From contig JANMZX010000644.1 in the NCBI GenBank assembly GCA_031383745.1, positions 1 through 19,271 of the forward strand: a DNA stretch of 19,271 nt, given 5' to 3'. The translations under genes and the position numbers were made by a program. Numbering within the stretch: position 1 is the stretch's first letter; each line of letters opens with the position of its first letter. This stretch comes from CAISIP01 sp031383745. GTDB lineage: Bacteria; Pseudomonadota; Gammaproteobacteria; Burkholderiales; Burkholderiaceae_C. This document shows, one piece after another, positions 6,327 to 12,735 of this stretch. The notes under the pieces were generated by a model. That model did no database searches and was not told the origin of the DNA. It saw only the letters and a program-made list of their open reading frames with translations.

Positions 6327-7745
6327 TCAATGTCCTTTGGCTGCGTCGCCTGCGGCGGCCGTGGCCTGCATTTTGGAAAGACCGCCGGGCGACGTGCCGC
6401 TCAGCGAGGTCTGCAAATCGGTATCGGCCAGCCAGAAGTCGCGCTGCGCCTCGATGCTGGCGTTGACCGCCATGACGTTGCTGCGCGCATCGGCCAACAA
6501 CTCGAAGATGCCGACGATCATGCCGTTGTAGCGCAGCAGCACCTCGTCGTTGATGAACTTGCGCAGCGGCACGATCTCGTCGGTGTAATACCGCGCCAGG
6601 TCGTACGCGGTGCGGTAGCCGTGGTAGGCCTCGCGCGCCTCGCTGCGCGCCAGCACGCCGGCCTCGCGCACCCGGGCCACGGACTGCATGTAGACGGCCT
6701 GCGCGCGGGCGTTGCGCGCCTGGCCCCAGTCGAAGATCGGCAGTGGCAACTCGAGTTCGATGCCGCGCCGGGTCTCCCGCGTGCCGGCCGCGTTGTCAAA
6801 CGTGGTGGCCCGGGTGACACCCACGTCGAGCGCGTCGATGAAACCGCTGGCTTTGACCAGGCCCATTGAATCCGCCACAAAGGCGGCCTCCATGCTGGCG
6901 CTGCGCACGTCCAGCCGCTGGCTGATGGCCTGCGCCTCCACGTCCGTGATCACGCGCGGCACCTTGGGCAGGTCGGGCAGCCGCTCGGGCAGGCGGTAGT
7001 TGGTCTGGGCGCCCCACAGGCCCATTTGCCGGGTGAGTTGCTCGCGGGCCGAAAACGCCGCCTGCTCGGAGCGCGCCAGCTGCACCGTCGCGTCGGTCAG
7101 GAAGCTCTGCTCGCGCGCCTGGTTCAGGCGGCTCCAGTTGCCGACCCGGGCCAGGCGGCGCGCGAGTTCGGCGCCGGCCTCGGCCGACTCCTTGACGTCT
7201 CGCATGTAACGCGCCGTCTGCTGCGCTGCCACGGCGTTGATCCAGGCCTTGCGGGTGTCCGCGGCCAGCCGTACCACGCCCTGCGCCGCCGTCAACTTGG
7301 CCAGTTCGGTTCGTTGCCCAGCCCATTGGGCCCGCCAGGGCAGCGCCAGCAGGCCGATCACGTCAAAACGCAGGAGCCGCTCGATCTCGACCTTGTCACC
7401 CTCGGCAAATCGGCCCAGGGAAAAGTGCGGATTGGGCAGGCGACCGGCCTGCACCCGGTCGGCATCACTGATGCCCAGAGTGGCCATCGTGGCATGCAGC
7501 CCCGGGTTGTGGAGCAGCGCGATGCGCACGGCTGCTTCTTCGGTGAGTGGCTGCGCCAGCAGCTCCGCGATCGCCTGGTCGGCCTGCGGGCTCGGGCCGC
7601 GGCCCAGGGCAGGACTCGACACCAATGTCTTGCCTTGCGTCAAACCCTGGACGTCAGCCACACCGCCGTCCGGCGACACCGTCGCGCATCCCGCGAGAAA
7701 GGCAATGGCGGCCAGGGCGACGCCTCGTTGTGCGACTCGCTTCAT
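6327..7745 (-). CDS. TolC-family outer-membrane efflux lipoprotein
   Basis: This is a 472-residue protein with a lipoprotein signal: LAGC puts the acylated cysteine at residue 20. The body has the two-repeat, helix-rich pattern of outer-membrane efflux proteins (CusC/CzcC-like), with long amphipathic helices such as the one around LAKLTAAQGVVRLAADTRKA and conserved family segments in each half. TolC-type trimers form the exit duct for tripartite pumps. No inner-membrane pump or adaptor gene is in the window, so it must work with a pump encoded elsewhere or act with the periplasmic copper proteins. The ATG at 7745 has AAGGAGG seven bases upstream; an in-frame start at 7772 would lie inside the upstream gene and precede this strong site. 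The start overlaps the stop of the small upstream gene by ATGA. Confidence 0.93.
   Translation of the reverse strand: MKRVAQRGVALAAIAFLAGCATVSPDGGVADVQGLTQGKTLVSSPALGRGPSPQADQAIAELLAQPLTEEAAVRIALLHNPGLHATMATLGISDADRVQAGRLPNPHFSLGRFAEGDKVEIERLLRFDVIGLLALPWRAQWAGQRTELAKLTAAQGVVRLAADTRKAWINAVAAQQTARYMRDVKESAEAGAELARRLARVGNWSRLNQAREQSFLTDATVQLARSEQAAFSAREQLTRQMGLWGAQTNYRLPERLPDLPKVPRVITDVEAQAISQRLDVRSASMEAAFVADSMGLVKASGFIDALDVGVTRATTFDNAAGTRETRRGIELELPLPIFDWGQARNARAQAVYMQSVARVREAGVLARSEAREAYHGYRTAYDLARYYTDEIVPLRKFINDEVLLRYNGMIVGIFELLADARSNVMAVNASIEAQRDFWLADTDLQTSLSGTSPGGLSKMQATAAAGDAAKGH
6332..6338 (-). promoter_or_regulatory. Ribosome binding site of the multicopper oxidase gene
   Basis: AAAGGAC on the minus strand ends seven bases before the ATG at 6324 and lies within the 3' end of the TolC-family gene. 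It decides for the ATG over the overlapping TTG. Confidence 0.7.
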
Positions 7746-8059
7746 GGTTTGGCCTCCTTGCGGTTTTCCCACTGCAGGATGTCGACATGGCCGCGCCTGA
7801 ACTGGCCGACCTCGGCGTTGGCCTTTTTCCAGTCCGCCTCCTCGGTTTCCACGCCCGTGGGGGTGTCGACGAAGACCGAGCGGTACAGCACCGCAGGCAC
7901 CGGTGCGGCCGGATCGACGACCGTCGGGACGGCAGGCGGCCCGGACGAGGGTTGCACCAGCCTTGCGCCCGGCGCGACCATGGTTTGGGCCAGCACGGCA
8001 GGGCCGAACACCGATGACAGGGCCAGCAAGCCCGACAGAATGGCATCACGAATGAACAC
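7742..8059 (-). CDS. Small secreted protein of unknown function, coupled to the TolC-family gene
   Basis: This is a 105-residue protein that I do not recognise by name. It has a clear signal peptide (hydrophobic core about residues 7-22, cleavage after AVLA at residue 24). A Pro/Ala/Val-rich low-complexity stretch (about 28-56) follows, then a charged C-terminal part containing FVDTPTGVETEEADWKKANAEVGQ and ending in a Lys-rich tail. It has no cysteines and only one histidine, so it is not an obvious metal sponge. The start is GTG at 8059, supported by GGAG seven bases upstream and by the position of the signal peptide. The stop overlaps the TolC-family ATG (ATGA), so the product is probably made in step with it. 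A periplasmic accessory or adaptor-like role for the efflux lipoprotein is a reasonable guess, no more. Confidence 0.75.
   Translation of the reverse strand: MFIRDAILSGLLALSSVFGPAVLAQTMVAPGARLVQPSSGPPAVPTVVDPAAPVPAVLYRSVFVDTPTGVETEEADWKKANAEVGQFRRGHVDILQWENRKEAKP
7753..7759 (-). promoter_or_regulatory. Strong ribosome binding site of the TolC-family gene
   Basis: A perfect AAGGAGG on the minus strand, seven bases before the ATG at 7745. It lies inside the coding end of the small upstream gene and decides the start. Confidence 0.85.
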
Positions 8060-8066
8060 GACAGGA

Positions 8067-8070
8067 CTCC
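8067..8070 (-). promoter_or_regulatory. Ribosome binding site deciding a GTG start
   Basis: GGAG on the minus strand, seven bases before the GTG at 8059. Together with the signal peptide that follows, it supports GTG as the start of the 105-residue protein. Confidence 0.6.
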
Positions 8071-8138
8071 AGAGTGAGGAAACATCGCCGCCAGCTGGCA
8101 ACCGCCAACCGGCTACGGACGTACTTCGGGCTTCGGAA

Positions 8139-8564
8139 TCAGGAAATGGGCGGTTTGAAGCCGCCCGCGCGCTCGGCGCTGGTGAAGCGGGTGCCGCTGG
8201 ACAAGGGCACCGCATGGGCGACACGGACCACGTCGGCCAGGTTGACAGCGATGGCCAGCCCTGGCGAGGAACACACCTGGCACACGCTGCAGGTCGGGCA
8301 ATGCGTCGACGCGACATCGTCCTGCGACGCGCCGGGGTGCGGCGCGACAGCCACCTCGATGGCGCCATGGCCCAGGCAACCGGCATGGCCGCTGACCTCT
8401 GCGTCATCGCGTGCAAAGCCGTTCGTCGCAACGGGTGAGGGCCCGGCACCCGCATGGGCGCCGGCAAGTGCTGGCGCCGTGGCCATGCTGATGGCCATCA
8501 CATCCCCAGCCCAGCCGCGCAAGGGGGCCAGGGCCATCATGAGAATGATCAGCAGCGTTCGCAT
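8139..8564 (-). CDS. Secreted Cys/His-rich protein at the head of the copper operon
   Basis: This is a 141-residue protein I cannot assign to a named family. It has an N-terminal signal peptide (hydrophobic residues 3-18, cleavage after GWAG or nearby). The mature part has scattered His and Cys (H60, C63, H66, H76), then a dense cluster HCPTCSVCQVC with H88 and cysteines at 89, 92, 95 and 98, a CxxCxxCxxC spacing. The C-terminus ends in a FKPPIS-type tail. Such a cluster in an exported protein, first in line before copper-handling genes, suggests Cu(I) binding or sensing, loosely like the CopL and DUF2946 groups; that comparison is from memory and weak. The ATG at 8564 has no good Shine-Dalgarno sequence, while longer in-frame starts would run into the divergent methyltransferase gene. 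The next gene begins 79 bases downstream. Confidence 0.65.
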   Translation of the reverse strand: MRTLLIILMMALAPLRGWAGDVMAISMATAPALAGAHAGAGPSPVATNGFARDDAEVSGHAGCLGHGAIEVAVAPHPGASQDDVASTHCPTCSVCQVCSSPGLAIAVNLADVVRVAHAVPLSSGTRFTSAERAGGFKPPIS

Positions 8565-8570
8565 GGCCAA

Positions 8571-8576
8571 ATCATA
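8571..8576 (-). promoter_or_regulatory. Possible -10 element (TATGAT) of the copper operon
   Basis: TATGAT on the minus strand differs by one base from the consensus and ends six bases before the ATG at 8564. Transcription would then begin at or next to the start codon, which fits the missing ribosome binding site. No convincing -35 box is visible at the usual distance, so an activator would be needed. Confidence 0.3.
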
Positions 8577-8586
8577 AGCCAGAGCG

Positions 8587-8605
8587 ATGCCCGGCCCACG
8601 GGCAT
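8587..8605. promoter_or_regulatory. Inverted repeat in the divergent promoter region, candidate operator
   Basis: ATGCCCG-gccca-CGGGCAT is a perfect 7-5-7 inverted repeat in the 87-base gap between the copper series (minus) and the methyltransferase operon (plus). It lies just upstream of the TATGAT element, where a -35 box would be expected. It does not match the CueR or CusR site patterns I know. It could be an operator or simply a hairpin. Confidence 0.35.
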
Positions 8606-8640
8606 GGGTACACAATCGCCTGATCCCCAACCCGAATCCC

Positions 8641-8646
8641 AGGAGG
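8641..8646 (+). promoter_or_regulatory. Ribosome binding site of the methyltransferase gene
   Basis: AGGAGG lies five bases before the ATG at 8652 and fixes the start, ruling out the longer in-frame extension to 8454. Confidence 0.85.
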
Positions 8647-8651
8647 CTCCC

Positions 8652-9275
8652 ATGGAAACCAGCTCCCACTGGAACGAGGTGTACTCCACCAGGCGCGTCG
8701 ACGCCGTGAGCTGGTACCAGCCGCATGCCACGCTGTCGCTGGCGTTGATCGGGCGCATCGCGCGGTCCTTGGGCATAGTCCCGGCCGTGATCGATGTCGG
8801 CGCCGGTGCATCGACCCTGGTCGACGACCTGCTGGAGCGCCATCTGGCCGAAGTCACCGTGCTCGACATCTCCGGCTCAGCCCTGCGGATCGCGCAGCAA
8901 CGGCTGGGCAGCACCCGGGCCGGCCAAGTCCAATGGGTCGAGGGCGACATCACCACGGTGGCCCTCGCAAGGCACAGTGTCGATATCTGGCACGACCGCG
9001 CGGTGTTCCACTTCCTCACCGACCCGCAGGACCGTGCGGCCTACGTGGCGCAGGTCCGCCGCGCGGTGCGCCCGGGTGGCCATGTGATCGTCGCCGCGTT
9101 CGCGCCCGACGGCCCCGTGCAATGCAGCGGCCTTCCCGTCATGCGCTACGCCCCCGGGGCCCTGCATGCGGAATTCGGCAGCGGCTTCGAACTGCTCGAT
9201 CATCTGCAGGAGGACCACCACACACCGGCCGGCACGATCCAGCATTTTGTGTACTGCCACTGCCTGCTGCATTGA
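8652..9275 (+). CDS. Class I SAM-dependent methyltransferase
   Basis: This is a 207-residue cytoplasmic enzyme with the Rossmann-type SAM site. Motif I is VIDVGAGAS (46-54), the acidic residue after strand 2 is D72 in VLDIS, GD(I) lies at 98-100, the DIWHDRAVFHFL segment is motif IV (111-122), and RPGG (140-143) leads to a hydrophobic strand. The N-terminal SHWNEVYSTRRVDAVSWYQ segment is typical of small-molecule methyltransferases of this class. The C-terminal part has a CSGLPVMRY element and ends in FVYCHC. The substrate cannot be read from the sequence. A strong AGGAGG precedes the ATG. The stop overlaps the start of the permease gene (TGATG), so enzyme and permease are made together, which would fit modification and export of one compound. 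Confidence 0.88.
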   Translation: METSSHWNEVYSTRRVDAVSWYQPHATLSLALIGRIARSLGIVPAVIDVGAGASTLVDDLLERHLAEVTVLDISGSALRIAQQRLGSTRAGQVQWVEGDITTVALARHSVDIWHDRAVFHFLTDPQDRAAYVAQVRRAVRPGGHVIVAAFAPDGPVQCSGLPVMRYAPGALHAEFGSGFELLDHLQEDHHTPAGTIQHFVYCHCLLH

Positions 9276-10351
9276 TGGACGCCAGGACCATGCGGCAAGG
9301 CGTTCTCGCAGCACTCGCAGCCGCCGCGCTGTTCGGCGCCGGCACCCCGTTTGCCAAGCTGCTGCTCGGGCAGACCAGCCCCTGGATGCTCGCCGCCCTG
9401 CTCTACCTCGGCTCCGGTATCGGCTTGTGGCTGATGCGGGTGGCGCGCCGGTCCGACCGCGCGCCACTGACACGGCGAGAAGGGTTCTGGCTGGCCGGCG
9501 CAGTGATTGCAGGGGGCATGGTCGGCCCGGTCCTGCTCATGGTGGGGCTGGCGCGCATGCCGGCTTCGGGCGCGGCGTTGTTGCTCAACATGGAAGGCGT
9601 GCTGACAGCCCTGATCGCCTGGTTCGTTTTTCGCGAAAACGTCGACCGGCGCATCGCCCTGGGCATGGCCTGCATCGTGGCGGGCAGCGTCGCGCTGTCG
9701 TGGCCCGCCGAGGGGTTGCAAGGTCTCACGCCCGCCGTGTTGTGGCCCGCCGCGGCCGTGCTGGCGGCGTGCCTGGCCTGGGCCGTGGACAACAACCTGA
9801 CGCGCAAGGTGTCGCTGGGCGATGCGTCCTGGATCGCGATGGTCAAGGGCCTTGCCGCGGGAGCCACCAACCTGGCACTGGCCCTGGCGCTGGATCCCGG
9901 CGCCCGGCTTCCGGCCTGGCACGTGCTGCTGGCGGCGGGCCTGCTGGGATTTGCCAGCTATGGGGCGAGCCTGGCCCTGTTCGTGGTGGGCCTGCGCCAC
10001 CTGGGCACTGCGCGCACCGGTGCGTACTTCTCGATCGCACCTTTTTTCGGGGCCCTGCTGGCGTTCGCGCTGCTGCACGAGCCCGTCACCGCCCAATGGC
10101 TGGCCGCCAGCGCCCTGATGGCGGTTGGTCTGGCCCTGCACCTGACCGAACACCATGCACACCGGCACCAGCATGACACCCAGGAGCACAGCCATGCGCA
10201 CTCCCATGGCCCCGATGACCTGCACCACCAGCACGACCATGGCGAGGTGCCGTCGGCTGGCAGCGAACACGTGCACTGGCACCGGCATGAGCCGATCGCC
10301 CATTCACACGCCCATTTTCCGGACGCGCATCACCAGCACCGGCACGGATAA
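9275..10351 (+). CDS. DMT/EamA-family permease with His-rich C-terminal tail
   Basis: This is a 358-residue inner-membrane protein with about ten transmembrane helices in two EamA halves (roughly residues 8-140 and 150-288). Drug/metabolite transporter family members export amino acids, metabolites or drugs. After the last helix comes a 69-residue hydrophilic tail (about 290-358, encoded at 10142-10348) that holds 24 histidines in HxH and HH patterns such as HHAHRHQH and HHQHDH. Tails of this kind bind Zn, Ni, Co or Cu in other metal transporters, so a metal link is plausible but unproven. The ATG at 9275 overlaps the methyltransferase stop and has no ribosome binding site of its own; an ATG at 9290 is an alternative start losing five residues. 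The next gene starts nine bases on. Confidence 0.9.
   Translation: MDARTMRQGVLAALAAAALFGAGTPFAKLLLGQTSPWMLAALLYLGSGIGLWLMRVARRSDRAPLTRREGFWLAGAVIAGGMVGPVLLMVGLARMPASGAALLLNMEGVLTALIAWFVFRENVDRRIALGMACIVAGSVALSWPAEGLQGLTPAVLWPAAAVLAACLAWAVDNNLTRKVSLGDASWIAMVKGLAAGATNLALALALDPGARLPAWHVLLAAGLLGFASYGASLALFVVGLRHLGTARTGAYFSIAPFFGALLAFALLHEPVTAQWLAASALMAVGLALHLTEHHAHRHQHDTQEHSHAHSHGPDDLHHQHDHGEVPSAGSEHVHWHRHEPIAHSHAHFPDAHHQHRHG
10142..10348 (+). other. His-rich tail of the EamA permease, putative metal-binding segment
   Basis: This stretch encodes 69 residues with 24 His and several Asp/Glu, following the last membrane helix. It is rich in cac/cat codons but stays in frame and uses ordinary flanking codons, so it is a real protein extension rather than a frameshift artefact. 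Confidence 0.85.
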
Positions 10352-10360
10352 TCCACCGCA

Positions 10361-11389
10361 ATGGCACCCACAGAGCATCCCACCGACTCCCTCACCGATG
10401 TCCAGGGCCTGCTGGTCGGGCACTTCACCGATACGCGCCGCCCCACCGGCTGCACCGTGGTCATCACGCCCGATGGGGCGGTGGCCGGCGTCGATGTGCG
10501 TGGCGCCGCGCCCGGGACGCGCGAGACCGACCTGCTGCACCCCTCCAACCTGGTCGAGCAGGTGCATGCGGTGCTGCTGGCCGGCGGCAGCGCATGGGGC
10601 CTGGACGCCGCCGCCGGTGTGATGCGCTGGCTGGAGGAACACGCCCACGGCTACCAGGTGCCCTACGGTCTGGTGCCGATCGTGCCCGCCGCGGTGCTGT
10701 TCGACCTGCCGGTGGGCGACTGGCGCATCCGCCCCGACGCCGCGGCCGGTTACGCCGCCTGCAACCAGGCCAGCCGCCAGCGGCCGGCAGAAGGCAACGT
10801 CGGTGCAGGGGCAGGCGCACTGGTCGGCAAGCTGTTCGGCATCCAGCGGGCGATGAAAGGCGGGATCGGCAGCGCCTCGATCACTCTCGAAGGCGTGACG
10901 GTGGGCGCGATCGTAGCCGTCAACGCGCTGGGCGATGTGGTCGACCCGGCCACCGGAGCCACGATCGCCGGTGCACGCACCGAAGACGGCAGCGCGCTGC
11001 TGCATATCCGCAACGCGATCCTGGCCGGCGCGCAGCCCAACCCGCTGCTGGCCGGCACCAACACCACGCTGGGAGTGGTGGCCACCGACGCGGTGCTGAC
11101 CAAGGCACAGGCCCACCGCCTGGCGCAGGTGGCGCACGACGGGCTGGCGCGCACGATCAACCCGGTGCACACCATGTCCGATGGCGACACCGTGTTCGCG
11201 CTGGGCACCGGCAAGGTGGCGCACGCGCTGGGCATGATGCGGCTGTCCACGCTGGCTGCCGAGGTGACGGCCCGCGCCGTGCTGCGGGCGGTACGCGCCG
11301 CGCGCGGCATCACCACAGGCGCCGACCACTGGCCATCGGCGCAGGACCTTGCAGCGGCGGCGGCCGTGGCCCAGGCAGCGCGGCCCTGA
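10361..11389 (+). CDS. P1-family (DmpA/ThnT-like, S58) peptidase
   Basis: This is a 342-residue protein of the N-terminal-nucleophile P1 family, which includes DmpA (L-aminopeptidase D-esterase), beta-peptidyl aminopeptidases and ThnT. Visible family segments are TGCTVVITPDGAVAGVDVRG (29-48), LAGGSAWGLDAA (73-84), GNVGAGAGALVGK (145-157), GGIGSAS (167-173) and GTNTTLGVVATDA (232-244). These enzymes cut themselves before a Ser or Thr nucleophile. Here the cut is expected in the Asn234-Thr235-Thr236 segment, so the nucleophile is probably Thr, as in ThnT, rather than the Ser of DmpA. No signal peptide is seen, so it acts in the cytoplasm. It lies nine bases after the permease gene and 17 before the next gene. 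The substrate is unknown; aminopeptidase or amidase activity is likely. Confidence 0.9.
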   Translation: MAPTEHPTDSLTDVQGLLVGHFTDTRRPTGCTVVITPDGAVAGVDVRGAAPGTRETDLLHPSNLVEQVHAVLLAGGSAWGLDAAAGVMRWLEEHAHGYQVPYGLVPIVPAAVLFDLPVGDWRIRPDAAAGYAACNQASRQRPAEGNVGAGAGALVGKLFGIQRAMKGGIGSASITLEGVTVGAIVAVNALGDVVDPATGATIAGARTEDGSALLHIRNAILAGAQPNPLLAGTNTTLGVVATDAVLTKAQAHRLAQVAHDGLARTINPVHTMSDGDTVFALGTGKVAHALGMMRLSTLAAEVTARAVLRAVRAARGITTGADHWPSAQDLAAAAAVAQAARP

Positions 11390-11406
11390 ACCCGGCGCAG
11401 CAACCC

Positions 11407-12735
11407 ATGGCAGTGCCTCGTACCCTGCGCTTCACGCTGCTGTCCCTGCGCGACCTGCTGGTGTCCGCCGGCCCGCTGGTGCTGCTGACGCTGGGCCTGC
11501 TGGCGCTGGCCTACTGGTGGCTGGACCCGAACCCGCCGCGCCGGGTGACGCTGGCCACCGGCCCGGCGCAAAGCGCCTATGCGGAGTTCGGCCAGCGCTA
11601 CCGCAAGGCGATGGCCGCCAACGGCATCGAGGTGCTGCTGCTGCCGAGCGAAGGCTCCTCGGCCAACCTCCAGCTGGTGCTGGACGGCAAGGCCGACCTG
11701 GGTTTCGTGCAGGGCGGCATTGCCGGCACGGCCGCTTTGGGCGAGAACCAACCGCTGTCCCTCGGTGGCCTGTTCCTGGAGCCGGTCTGGCTGTTCTACC
11801 GCACCGATGCGGCGCGCAAGGCGAGCGGCTCCGACACCCTGGGCACACTGGGGCAGCTGCAGGGTCTGCGGGTCAACGTAGGCACCGCGGGCAGTGGCGT
11901 GCCCAACCTGATGAAGGCGCTGTTCGAGCTCAACCGGCTGGAGCCCGCCGGCATGAAACTGTCGCAGCTCGACCAGACGGCGGCCACGGTCGCGTTTCTG
12001 GGCGGTGAGCTCGACGCGCTGGTGTTCGCGTCGGCGCCCGAGTCGCTGATGGTGCAGATGCTGCTGCAGACGCCGGACGTGAAACTGATGGACTTCGCGC
12101 AGAACGAAGCCTATTCCAGGCGCCTGCCGTTCCTCGCGCCGGTCACCCTGCCGCGCGGCGTGGTCGACCTGGCGGCCGATGTGCCTGCGCGCGACGTCCA
12201 TCTGGTCGCCCCCACCACCACCTTGCTCGCGCGCCCGGACGTGCACCCGGCGATCCTGCAGCTGTTCTCGCAGGCGGCGCTGGTGCTGCACGGCAACGCA
12301 GGCTGGTTCAGCCGCTCGCATGAGTTCCCGGTCGCGGCCAACGCCGAGTACCCGCTGGCACGCGAGGCAGAACGCACGATCCGCAACGGCGTGCCGCTGT
12401 TGCAGCGCTACCTGCCGTTTTCGCTCGCCAACCTGCTCGAGCGCATGTGGTTGTCGCTGGGCATCATCATCGCGCTGCTGCTGCCGCTGTCGAGGGTGGT
12501 GCCGCCGCTGTACGAGTTCCGCATCCGTTCACGCGTCTTTCGCTGGTACGCGCAGCTGCGCGAGATCGAGGGCCGCGACAACCGCGGCGACCAGGCGCGC
12601 CAGGCATTGCTGGAGGAACTGGACCAGCTCGAGGCGCGCGTGGGCCGGGTGGTGGTGCCGCTGTCGCACGCCGACGAGCTGTACGCGCTGCGCAACCATA
12701 TCGAGATGGTGCGCCAGAAACTGGTCAGAACCTGA
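11407..12735 (+). CDS. TAXI-type TRAP solute-binding protein, membrane anchored, with cytoplasmic tail
   Basis: This is a 442-residue protein. An N-terminal membrane helix (about 21-38) is followed by a periplasmic binding domain of the TAXI type: VTLATGPAQSAYAEFGQRY (47-65), LPSEGSSANLQLVLDGKADLGFVQGG (79-104) and LRVNVGTAGSGVPNLM (154-169). A second membrane helix (about 347-367) leads to a charged cytoplasmic tail (368-442) with a likely coiled coil around EELDQLEARVGRV. Classical TAXI proteins are secreted and soluble, about 320 residues long, and are encoded with a fused TRAP permease. Neither the extra membrane helix and tail nor the absence of a permease gene fits ordinary uptake, so sensing or scaffolding is possible. 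The ATG at 11407 is 17 bases after the peptidase gene. The stop overlaps the convergent DUF1631 gene by 11 bases. Confidence 0.85.
   Translation: MAVPRTLRFTLLSLRDLLVSAGPLVLLTLGLLALAYWWLDPNPPRRVTLATGPAQSAYAEFGQRYRKAMAANGIEVLLLPSEGSSANLQLVLDGKADLGFVQGGIAGTAALGENQPLSLGGLFLEPVWLFYRTDAARKASGSDTLGTLGQLQGLRVNVGTAGSGVPNLMKALFELNRLEPAGMKLSQLDQTAATVAFLGGELDALVFASAPESLMVQMLLQTPDVKLMDFAQNEAYSRRLPFLAPVTLPRGVVDLAADVPARDVHLVAPTTTLLARPDVHPAILQLFSQAALVLHGNAGWFSRSHEFPVAANAEYPLAREAERTIRNGVPLLQRYLPFSLANLLERMWLSLGIIIALLLPLSRVVPPLYEFRIRSRVFRWYAQLREIEGRDNRGDQARQALLEELDQLEARVGRVVVPLSHADELYALRNHIEMVRQKLVRT

Noticed and set aside
3727..6531. A 934-codon open frame on the plus strand, antisense to the copper genes
   Set aside because: Its product is His/Val/Gly-rich without any recognisable domain, and the opposite strand encodes clearly conserved copper proteins with complete motifs. 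It is a side effect of high GC content.
8652..9275. The methyltransferase as a tellurite- or arsenite-detoxifying enzyme
   Set aside because: General motifs are shared, but no conserved Cys set of arsenite methyltransferases and no resistance gene context was seen, so a specific call is not supported.
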